A stretch of 64,000 bases of DNA from Tiliqua scincoides (Eukaryota; Chordata; Lepidosauria; Squamata; Scincidae). How positions within the stretch are numbered: position 1 is the first letter of the stretch; each line of letters opens with the position of its first letter. The translations under genes and the position numbers were made by a program. The stretch lies in assembly GCF_035046505.1 (NCBI RefSeq), contig NC_089825.1, positions 2,755,029 through 2,819,028 on the forward strand, written 5' to 3'. This document shows, in pieces, positions 12,259 through 24,200 of this stretch. The notes under the pieces are model-generated. The model was not told where the DNA came from, did no database searches, and worked only from the letters and a program-made list of their open reading frames with translations.

Positions 12259-15200
12259 TAGTTTCTTCAGGTTCAGGGCCCAGGGACAAAGTCCTGCATT
12301 TTGCCCCCACAGTGCTCCTGCCTTTCCCATGATGCAATCATTGTGCAATCATTGCCACCAGTACTGACAGTTCAAGAGCTGACCTGACCAGGTGGGCTTT
12401 TTTTGGGCATAGGCCAATGTCTGGCCCTAACACCACCCTGTGTGGGTGTTTCAGTAGTGAGGACTATACATAAAATATTTGTGGACAGTAAAGAAATCAG
12501 GATCTGAGTAATAACCAATAAAAATGCCCTTTTCAGACACAGACTCTGTGTTGACGGGGTGGGGGGTTGGGGAGGGAGGGAGGGAGAGACGGGACAGAGA
12601 GACGAGACAGGATGGCTTAGCAAGTTAATCAACCAGGGGAGGGGTGGCAGGCATGACCCAGTGTTCCCTGCTGCGCATTGAGTCTTTTTGGATTCTAGAC
12701 ATTCAAAAAGGAGTTCACTTCTGCCCTTGTGAATGCAATCACAGTTCGCATGCATTAATGGATGGAATTGGAATGCACACTCAGTTAATGTATGTAATGT
12801 GTATACTACACTGCAGTAGTGTAGCAAGAAGGAGAGCAGTGAGGTAAGTACTGCAGATGCCATGTACGCGGGTGCCATGTAAGCAGCCCCTCCCAGTCAC
12901 CGCTGGAGACAATCCAGGCAGCAACGGCAATGCACTGGAGACACATTTCCAGTGCATTGTCATCACTGCCTGGAATGGCTCCAACGGCGAGTGGGAGGGG
13001 CCACATACATGACACACTGCAGTGCCTGCAGTACTTACCACACTGCCCCCCCTGGCTATGCTACTGGCTCAGTGGCATTTCCGCAAGGCAGCTCTGCAAT
13101 CATTCTGTGTTCCCTCCCTGTCTCCTGCAGGCATCCTCATGTCCAGTGGAGAGCGCTGGGTGCAACTCCGTCGTTTTTCTCTCGCAACCTTGAGGAACTT
13201 TGGAATGGGGAAGAAAAGTATTGAGGAGCAAATTCAAGAGGAGGCCACACACCTGATGAAGGAACTCAGGGCCAAAAAAGGTTGGTGGATGATGACGCAC
13301 ATGTCCTGTTTCTCTGGAGTCTAGCAGGCAAAATCTTCAGGCGTCTATGGACAAAAGAAATTTGCACAGAAATAAAATTTCCTTCCCTGCACAAGGAGCA
13401 ATAGAGAGCCAATAATTCTGAACATTTAGCCTTCTGCTGTACTTGAGACCTTTGTTACTTTGCCTCAGTAATCCTTCCAGCAACCTGGAAGGTAGTCCAG
13501 CATTTTGGAGGATTTTATGAAGCTGCTTTCAGCTGAGTCACACCATTGATTCTTCTGGCTTCACCAATGTGCTCACTGGCATGTGCTGACCTGAAGATGT
13601 CAGATGGGAGTCTCTCCCAGCCTTATCTGGAAAGACTGCCGTGGGTTGAGCCATGGAGTTAGCCGCCCCCCCTTTCTATGACCAACAGCTGCATGAACCA
13701 GCACTCCACTCTGTTTTTCCCCCCCTAAATGACACCCTTCTGGGCACACTGAGTCGGTCTAAGGAATCACCCTGTCACCCCTGCCATTCTGTGGAGAGCC
13801 CTGCCGCATGTGGAATAGATTGCTTTTGCTAAGATGTGGATTAAAGATTTCCTGACTGTCTGGTATCGCCAGAGAACAATGGGCCAAAATCTTAGTGGCT
13901 CCCTGCTGAGTTCAGTTCACACTTGACCAAGGGACCAGCCCCTCCATCCAACTTTGAAGTGGGAAATTTGAGGGTCCATTAAATTTCAAACCAGGATGAA
14001 GAAGAACTCTGGTACTGTTCAGGCAGGATGGGGTTAATTCCTAAGCAAAGCTCTGGTGCCAGGAAAGGATGTTGAACTGTAAGTTAACACTTGCCATTGG
14101 GGAAGAAATTGTTTTAATTTCTTTTGTACTTTTTCTCTGATCTCAAGTATGGAATTTGGTCGTGTGCCTTCTGTTTCTACCTGGTTTCCTTTTCCCCTTT
14201 TGATTCCAATATCCCCTTTCCTTGATCAGCACTCATTCCCCCCTTCCCCTCATACCAGTAAGACAGTGGGATGTCAGCTCACAGCTGAGAATGAAGATTT
14301 GTAGAATGTAAGAGTCAGATTTCTACCATGTTGCTTGTGGTAGTGAAAAGCGTACCAGATGCATGTGTAACACAGCACGTGAATAGGTGTTGATGTGGTC
14401 TAAGAGTGAGGAGAACGTGAGTCTTGGTCCCTCTCAGCTCCCCCATAGGGATTGCCACACACCATCAAGGTCAAGGTTGGTGTGCCTGTGTTTTGGGTAC
14501 AGCTTGGTTGTAACTGTGTTGATTCAGAATTCAAACATCATAAAATGTCTAGATTTTAAATGCATTTCTGAGTACTGTTTATTTTGACTGAGCAATAAAT
14601 CTTTTAATCATTCAGAGACTTCCTTGTTGAGGAAAGATCAGTGCATTATCACGAGGGTGGTTCTGTCCAGGGAGCCCTCTTGCAAGCCTGTTATCCTGGG
14701 CTGCGGCAGCAGATTCAATCTACCAGGACTTTGCCCCGGTCAGCTGTGTGTCCAAACAAGGGGAAGAGAGGGGAAGTGGAAGGGAGTGAGCGCTAAGCAC
14801 TAGACACTACTGCCCTGGGTCGGCATGCAGTTGCTGGCAGCCCCTGGGTCGGCATGCAGTTGCTGGCAGCCCCTCTCTCGACCCTGACAAAACCTATGGA
14901 GTGTGGACCTATGGAGTGTGGACCTATGGAGTATGGACAAAACCCTGACAAAACCTATGGACAAAACCTACAAAATTATGCAGGGGATGGACAGAGTGGA
15001 TAGGGAGATGCTCTTTACACTCTCACATAATACCAGAACCAGGGGACATCCACTAAAATTGAGTGTTGGGCGGGTTAGGACAGACAAAAGAAAATATTTC
15101 TTTACTCAGCGCGTGGTCGGTCTGTGGAACTCCTTGCCACAGGATGTGGTGCTGGCGTCTAGCCTAGACGCCTTTAAAAGGGGATTGGACAAGTTTCTGG

Positions 15201-18200
15201 AGGAAAAATCCATTATGGGGTACAAGCCATGATGTGTATGCGCAACCTCCTGATTTTAGAAATGGGTTAAGTCAGAATGCCAGATGTAGGGGAGAGCACC
15301 AGGATGACGTCTCTTGTTATCTGGTGTGCTCCCTGGGGCATTTGGTGGGCCGCTGTGAGATACAGGAAGCTGGACTAGATGGGCCTATGGCCTGATCCAG
15401 TGGGGCTGTTCTTATGTTCTTATGTTCTTATGTGTGATGGAGCTTAGCCCCCTGCAATTGTGCCTTGGCATGCATCCTTGTCTTCTCCCCAGCAGGTCAG
15501 AGGAAGGCTGGGAGGGCTGAGGCACACAGCTACTTGCCTAAGGCCACCAGGCTCAGTCAACTCGTGAACTGGAGACTTGGCTGCTCACTCATAACCACAA
15601 AATTATCCTGAGTCAGTGGAGACCCGCCTTTGGCAAGCAGCCAGGCAGGTCAGCCCCTATTGTGTGTCACATTCTCTTGGCAGGGCAGCCCTTCGACCCC
15701 GCCAGCCTGCTCAGCTGTGCCTCCTGCAACGTGATCAGTCACATCCTCCTTGGAGAAAGGTTCAGTTACCAGGACCAGGAGTACCTTGAGGTCCTTCACA
15801 TGCTTACCGAAAGCTTCAGGCTGGAGAATTCTGTTGCAGGGCAGGTGAGCATCTCAGAAAGCAGAAAAGAGATGAAACAAAGTGGTCATGTGCTGACAGG
15901 TGCAGGTGGTTCAAGGTTATGAATCCTGAAAGTGCATTGAGTGTTGGGATTCTCTCCATGCAGATGAGGATCAATGGAAAGGAAGGACAACAAAGCTGCT
16001 CTTTCTGTGGCTGATGAATTTGCTGAACTTTTTGCCAACTTTTCATTGGAAAAAATCATAGTGCAATTGCAAACAATGCAATTAATTAATTAATCAGCGC
16101 CAAATTAATTAAATAATCAGCGCCAGCCATAGAGAAAATTGGGAAAGACTTAAAAAAAATTTAAGCTACTTCTGACAAGCCACAGACAAGGAGGCTATCA
16201 CGTCCCTTGAAGGATGGGATTTCACAGCTGTGGGTGCACCACTGAGAAGCGCCCTCTCCTGGTGCCCGCCTAACATACCCTTGGCAATGGTGGCAGGCAA
16301 GGCAGCAGGGGTCCCAGTGGCAGATCTCAAAGGCCCACATGGTGGTCCTCAAAGTAACCTGGCTCCAGATTTTAAAGGTCCTTAAAAGCCAAAAACTGTC
16401 CTTTGAACTGGGCCCAGGAGCAAATTGGCAGCAAGGTGCTCCTTTCTCCCTTGGTTTGGGTCTTGTTTTGCACGTTGTTTGTTTGGGTGACTGCAAGGGG
16501 CCTGGCTGATGGCTTGATGACAAGTTCCTGACATGTGTCCATCACCACTGCCCCAACGGGCTCAGGGCCACCACCTCCTTTAACAGGAGGCTTGTTAAGT
16601 CCCAGGCTGAAACTAGAGTTGGCAACAGGAGAGCCGATTCTGCTTAATAACCGCAGCAGGAAGCCCTAAATCTGCTAGAGAACTCAGGCCTGGAGGAGAA
16701 GACTTTAATTCTTCCCCCAGCTATGTTCATGATCTAATCATACACCTCCTACAGCTTCTATTGGTACATTTTGGAGAAAAAGTGGATTCCAGGAAATGGG
16801 GGCTTACTTTAGGAAAGCCTCCCCCAGTGCTGTTGTCCCAGTTGGATTCAGGCCCTCCTGCAGCTGTGGGAGCCAATCACTCAAGGCCACATCTGACTGC
16901 AGAGTTGTTTTGCCCCTGAGTTGCTGCCGGAGATCCTTTTTAAGGCTCTCCTGTGCAGAGCCAGGTGGGTTAAGCGAGGGTTCATTGGTGAAGTTTCCAT
17001 TTAGCCTCAGAAAGTTCAAACCCTTTCAGTTTGGCAGATGGCTGAGAAGTGTTGCTAAAATATTTCTTGCTAGTGGAACACAGCAGCAGCTTTTGAGGAC
17101 CTCACAGAGCCTGCTGGGCAGAGGTTGTTTTAGGGCTCATGTAACCTGACTTTGGGCCCACTTGATCACTATCTGCTGGTACATAAACAGGGAGTGCTAA
17201 ACACCCTTTATGAGTCTGGCACTTTCAAAGGAAACCAACTCTGTCAAGCATCATGGGACTTCCTACTAGCCTGAGAATTAGAGGGCAAACCCAACAAGAT
17301 GGATAGGCAAATATATGGTGATGGGATTGTGCGTAAGGTGTGTGGAAAAATATATTTTCCAGTGGCACAGGCTGGTTTAACTATTCTTATTAATGTGGAT
17401 ACAATGTTCCCCCCCCCCAAGAATTCCCTATCACTTATAAGCCACCCCACTCCCTCTTTCTAGCTCTATGGCCTCTTCCCCAGCATCATGGAGTACTTGC
17501 CTGGATCTCACCAAACCTACTTCAAAAACCTGTTCGCCATTCAAGCCTTTGTGGCCAAGAAGGTGAAAGAGCACGAGAGAAACGTGGATCCCAATGCCCC
17601 TCGGGACTTTGTGGATGCCTTCCTCCTCAAAATGGAGCAGGTATGAAACAGAGGAGCACAAAGGAGGCGAAGGAACCCCCAGTTCCAGACTTGTCAGGGA
17701 AGCCAGAGGGCTGGCTGGGGCATAGCACCTAGGAGTTAGCATTTGGCATGCATCTTCCTGCTTTACTAGGCAAATGGGGGGGGGGGGAACAGGTGATAGA
17801 GATACTGCCACCATCTAAGACCAGGGAGCATGGTCTTAGATGCATGATAGATAGACTCTGCCTTGGAAAAGCTTCACTTCCAGAGGAACAGAGAGCCCCG
17901 AATCGTGGAGATTTCCCATACAACCCAACAGTGAACAGTTATGAAATGGGACAGTTGGAGAGGCATGACGATCCCATTCCCCCAAGTGAAATTGGACCAG
18001 GCAGGAAAAACAACAAAAACATAAGGACTTTGTTTAAAGGGGTCACAAGACTTTCAAACTACCTGGGAGATTGTTGCTGGTGATAAAGACATGGCATTTT
18101 GTCTCACTTCATCCTTAAACGGGGGAGATGCAAGGCCCTGGGGTGCAACAAAGACACTGAAGTAGGACTTGCTGTAGGCTCCAACTGTGCGATCATCCTT

Positions 18201-21200
18201 CAGCAGTCTGCTAGCCTCATAAGAATATGCAGATACACAGAAGATGTTCTCTCTGTTTCCAGGAAAGGTCCAACGCAAAGACTGAATTCACCAGAGAGAA
18301 CTTGAACATGACTGTCTATGACTTATTCATTGCTGGGACAGAAACCACCAGCATCACCCTGAGATACATCCTCATGGTCCTGACCGAATACCCGGCGGTA
18401 CAAGGTATAGCAATGGTAGCAGTTGTGTGTTGCCTTTTGCTTTTGTAGTGCATACTGAACAACACTCCAACCTTATGTATCCCGATGCAGATGTTTGCTG
18501 AGTTAGCCTGTCGCCATCACTCTTCTGCCAGCCCTCTGCCATATGTTCCACAGGTAGGATGTGCAGAGAGACCACCGGCCCAACTGGTGTCTCCATAGGA
18601 AACAAAGTCAACTTACTAAAGTTCCCAGACCCTTGCTGAGAGTGGTTCACGCCTAGTCTTTGGGCCAAGTCAACCCTCCTGACCTGGCATCTGGAATATT
18701 TAAACTAACCTGTCAGAGCTCAGGGGAGGGTATCCACCCCAAATAGGCACGAGAGGATTCCAGACAGGTCAGGAAAAAAAGAAACTGTCCAGCAGGGACA
18801 GGGTTACTCAGTAAGCAAATCTGCAAGTTAAAAGTATTCCATTATTTCATTTCATCCAAAAATGAAAAAGATGGATTGGGCCAAGGTTGTCAGCGTCCCA
18901 GCCAAGGCTCCACCTTGCATGTCTAGTGGCCCGATCCTAGAGAGGGCCTGTAGCAGCAGCTCCCCGATCCACTGCCATAAGGCCTTTAAACGTAAGTGTA
19001 AATGTCACAGTGCCGTTGTGTGCATTGAAGCCACCAGCCCAAACAGCTGAAGGTTCTGCACACCTGCCAGAGACAGACTCAGCCTGCACTGGAACAGGTA
19101 AGGTGCCGGCAGGGGCAAGCTATGGGTGGTTTGGGGGGGTGGATCTCAGAGGCAGCAGTGCACGCTGGGATCCTACCCCCGTTTTCCAAGCCCAACACCC
19201 CCCCCCTCCGCCTCTCCTCAGGCTTATGCCAGCAAAATAGCTGGCACAAGTCCAAGGAAACCCATTGATGACCAGGTAGCCTATGGAGAGGTAAGTAAAA
19301 AATACGCCTCCAGGTCGTCTGGTTCCCCCCTCCACCACCAGCATAGCAAGCGCCAGACACTCTGGCAATGCACAGCATTACATAAAATGGTCGGGGACAG
19401 ATTGGGCTGCAAAAGTCACATTGCCCAGTGATCAAGTATAACATGGAGCCAAGGAAAGGAGAGAAGGGCCAAAGATCAGGGACAGGCAGAGCCAGCCCAT
19501 CCATGAGGCCGAATGGTAGCAGCTTGGCAGGGGGCACCCACCTCCGTCTGCTCCCCTGTCTTCACTGCTCTTTGGACTGGAATAGGAATAGGAAGAGGAG
19601 GGTGGAGTGGAATAGTGGAGGACAGGAGCCTGGTGGGCTAGCACCCTGGAGCATCAGAATCAGGGGATGGGATGTCTCCAGGTAAGGGCAGAAGTATCTG
19701 GCATGCTGCCTTGGGCACCGGCAAGGGGGGGGTGACGACTTGGGGCCAGCCCTGGAGACAGAGCATCGACTTTACTCGCAGAATGTCCCCATCACCAGTT
19801 AAAAGGAGCTAAGGAAGCAACACGACGAGAAACATCCTTCTCTGCCCGAGACCCTGCAGATCTGCTGCTGCCAGCCAGAGGGGACAATTTCAGGATAGGA
19901 GGGCTCATGCTGGGCCGAGGAGAGAGGGATGAAGGGGGTGATTTGTGCCCAGGTTCAGGGTCAGAAAGGGGGCCCAGGGGCCAAAAGAGGGGTCCAGAAA
20001 TTTGCTGGGATCTTACATTTTCCATTCATACGCAGACTCACTGCCCACGCAGGATGCTGGGGGCATTATCGTGCGCACATGGCGATGACTACTGCCATAA
20101 GCCATACACAGCAGGCCCAGGAATGCATGATACTAATCTCCTGCAATGATTTTCTATTGTTGAAATGTTTCACAGAGACTTCGGCATGTGTTTGGTTTTC
20201 TGTATCACTGTGTCTAGCTGCAAACCCCAGGCAGGCAGGTAGACCTGAGCTCTGCATTGGAAGACTGGCAGACTTGGGCTCCAAAGACTATTCCGGCCAT
20301 TGCCACTTTCCCCTGCCTGTTTTGCCCCATTCTGCCCACCCCACCGCCACCTCCCTCTCTGTTTCACCCCCTCCCTCTTTGGGAAGGGACCCAAAAGAAA
20401 CTTTGTACCCCTGATAAAATTCCTCTCCGAGAACCTGGGCTGATGGTCTGACCTCATGGTTAAGGGCCTCATGGTACCAACTGATAATAGAGGCAATAGT
20501 GAAGGCTCTTGGTCCGGGGTCTGTGTGCTGAAGGTTCCAACTCAGCCCCTCCCAGCGAACCTTTGAAAACTGGGGGTGAGTCAGAACACAGGGAGTTGCC
20601 ATCCTCAAAGCTTTGGCACTGTCACTTCGGCAACCAGCAGAGATCTCAAGATCTCCTGAAAAGTCAACCCTGGCATGATGTTGCTGGCTTTAAAGAAAGG
20701 AAGAGAAGGAGGCAGTACTAGAGAAGGAGGAAAAGTGCTTCTGTTGCTCAGCCTGTTGTGTGCGCTTCAATGTCCTGCCTTAACTGTCCCACTTCCAGCA
20801 AAGGTCCGCCAGGAGGTGGACCAGGTGATAGGCCAGGAGAGGCCCCCTGCCATGAAGGACCGCCCGCAGATGCCTTTTACGGAAGCCGTCCTCCACGAGG
20901 CCCAGCGATGTCTTGATCTCGTCCCCTTAGGACTCGTCCGTATGGTGAAGCAGGACACTGAAATCCAAGGTTTCGCCATACCCAAGGTACCCGAAACAGC
21001 TGACAGTGTTATGAGAGGTCAATCTCCAGGCAAAATGGCCTTGGTTTGAAGAATGGGTCATCATTAGAGCAAGGTGGGCAAGGCAGGATTTTGGACCTGA
21101 GGACAGTGGCATCGCTAGAGGTGGCGGAACCCAGAACTTCTGGCTTCTCCCAGTGAAGGAGGAGGAGGCAACTGTTGCTTTGCAATCAGGCTGCCAGATC

Positions 21201-24200
21201 GTGAAGCCGCAGCCACCTCCTTGTCCTCAGAGCCACCGGAACACAAGGAGGAGATTTCTTCATCAGGCAGCCCAGTCGCAAAGCTGCCTCCTTCCCACTG
21301 GCGCCTCCTTCCCATGTTTCCAAAATACGAGGAGGGGGTGGCTACCAAAGCACCAGGCCGAGGGGGCAGCAGTGCAGCTTCACCATCGGGCTGCCCCCCT
21401 TCTTTATTATTCCCATTGAGCCTCCAAAGGGGGAGGCAGCAGGCGGCAGCCAGATTGCAAAGCCATTGAAACCTGAAGAGGCAGTGCTGGTGCTGCTGGT
21501 GCTGCTGCTTCTCCTACCAGTGCCATCTTGGCTGGGCCTCATGCAGCGCCCCCTTCTGGTCTGGTGAAGACTGACAAATGATCCTACCTCTCCTTCTCTT
21601 CTCTTCTCTTCTTCTATGTCATCCTCTGCGCAAAATTTAAATTGTGATTTCCCTGGGGCAGAGGCTTTGCTAGGGTTTGAATCATCCAGTAAGAGAACTC
21701 ATTGCGTCACCCCCAGGATGGACCTCCTCCCTACCAGACCATAAAGAATAAATCACAATATCATACGCGCACCTAAATGTAGTGGCATCGCTAGGGTTGG
21801 TGTCACCCCCATAAACTTTACTTATTTATTTGAATATAGAACCGTACAGGTCACCCAACAAATCAGTAACCGAAAAAAACCAATGGCCAGCTCAATGACA
21901 CCCACACAACTGAAGAAGTGTTCTGATATTAGATCTGAGACATGGAAACGAGAGTGGATTCATACAGGCGGATTACGCCTTGTCCAGACATCCAAAATCC
22001 AGGCTGTTCTGAAATCCAGACATTTCTGTCCAAGTGTGAACGTTAGAAGGTATTGTCTCGTTCCTATGTGCAGCGCAGGTGCAAGCTGTAAGTTCTGTTC
22101 TCTGCTCTGTGATGTGTAGCTGTACAGACACTGTTGAAAAATGTCAGAGGCCAGCAAACACCTGTGTGGGGAATAGTGAAACGAACAAGAGGAACTATTT
22201 TATAAAGAAAAATGCAATTTATGCAGATATTCCCAAATCCAGACAAATCTGAAATCCAGACACCTTCCTTTCCCAAGCAGTCCAGATAAGGGATAACCAA
22301 CTTGTACTAACATTTTATTGGTTCCCTGCTGTGTCATAATAACACCTCATTGACTCTCAGAACAGTCAGTCTCATTGGTCAGTTTTGAGTTAAATTCGCT
22401 TTTGTTTTTTTATAAAGGCCTTGGTTTTCCTTTTCTGGTTGTTTAGCTATAACTTTTGATAGAATACAAGTATTTCAGTACGATTTGTCCCATAGCATTC
22501 CACACTAAAATACATGTTGAATGATGGTAGTATTCAAACGTACCAAGATTTTCACAATTTTGGTCAGTAATGGTGTCACACACACACACACACACCTCAC
22601 CCTGAGTGCGTCACCTGGTGTGGTCAGCACCCGTAATGATGGCTACTCTCTGGCACATTATAAATATATACATCCGTATATATTTAGATTTGTGTCCCAA
22701 AGAGCAGATGCGGAGAGAAACTTGCAGAGGCAACGCCCTCTGTGCCCATCCAAAATCCACTCAGCAGGGTCAGGGGATAGGACTACGCAGAAGGCTGCAG
22801 AATTAAGGAGGGGATCCGTGGAAATCACCTAACTTGCTCTTAGGAAATGTCTTTTGTTCATGGAAGAGAAACTTGGGGCACAAGCTTGGGACACCCCAGT
22901 CAGCCCAGATGGTGGTCTAGCAGAGGGGAGTCCTCAGAGGAATGACAGGAGAGTGGTGGCCATGTGTCTGGCCAGGGGAATAAGTGTCATGTGTGAGCAG
23001 CTTCCGTTGAGTGGCCTGAGGCTTTGTGCCAGTCGCAGGTGAGGACCACTGGAAGAAGAGAGGGGGAAAACAGTGCCACGGCCACTCCCTCCTGGCCCAC
23101 CTGCTTACGAAGGCGGCTAGTTGACCAAGGCATTCCAGAACCTGGCCCCACCGGTGGCTTAGCTAGAGAGGGTGCCAAGCACTGAGTTTTGCAAGCACCT
23201 GAACGCACTGTGCAAGCAGCCCCTCCCCCTTCCCTTTGGAGCCATTCCAGGATGTGGCAGCAAAATGAAGGCACACACACCGGTACCACCTCCTTCCTCC
23301 ATACTGCGCTGTTTGAAATAGACAGGAGGAGCAGAGTGTGCTGGGAACTCCCGGCGTGCTCCATTCATTCTGTCTCACTGAAGCAGGGCAGCATGAAGAG
23401 AAGAGCTGGTGCTGTGGCTTCAGGTAAAAGGGCATAACCGGGTCTTGCCCAGGCAAGTGTGTGAAGTCAACACGCTTCAGAAAGTCCTTTAGCCAAATCC
23501 TGACTGTTTAAGGGTGCAATCCTACCCAGTGCTGGAACAGGCAAGCCAAGAGGCTTGCGCTGTATCCAGTACAGGATAAGGGCCTAAGGCGGCTCAACCA
23601 GAGGCAAGGGGAAACTTTTCCTCTTACCCCTGGGTAAGGCGCCCTGGCCCCAATGGGTCTCCTCGGACTTGCGTCGTCTACTGAGGTGGCCCAAATCCGA
23701 GGAGACCGGAGTGACTTGAAGCCGCTCCGCTGTGCCAGGGAACAGGGGTTGGGATCCGGCCCCACCTCCCACTCCCCACCCGCCTGCCCACCCCCGGGGC
23801 TGCCCACTCCCCAGGCCCTCCCCCCGCCCAGGAATGCCTCCCTTTCGCCTCACTTCCACCCACCCCAGAGCCTTCTGTCTGCCAGCCAGGTGGACGCAAG
23901 GCTCACGGAGTAAGCCACCACGGAGCCTGGATTCAGCCTCCGTGTGTCGGTGCACCTTTGTGCGCTGACACAGCTTACTCCCAAGGAGGTGCTTTACAGC
24001 ACATTTGCGACCCTCCTGGGCTGGCACAAGGGACTTGCGCCGGCCCAACTCATTCTCAGGATTGCACCTAACTTACTTTTCACTCATTCACTGTTCCATT
24101 GCTATCTTCGCTGCTTTCTCACACAGGGAACTTCCATCTTTACTGTCCTGAGTTCTGCACTGCATGACCATGGACAGTTCAAGAATCCATACCAGTTTGA

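Larger units (their letters stand above)
20987..24126. other. P450 intron 7, with several repeat remnants
   Basis: No gene. The intron holds two gtggcatcgctag-type hAT ends near 21110 and 21780, a Tigger-like remnant (21950-22312), a CA microsatellite (22577-22600), half of a hAT MITE (23150-23290) and a long palindromic AATCCTA repeat (23509-24070). Confidence 0.5.

Noticed and set aside
12094-12348. Open frames rich in TH or CV repeats
   Set aside because: Pure products of the (TG)n microsatellite. The same applies to the N-, I- and H-rich frames at 48.6 and 50.0 kb.
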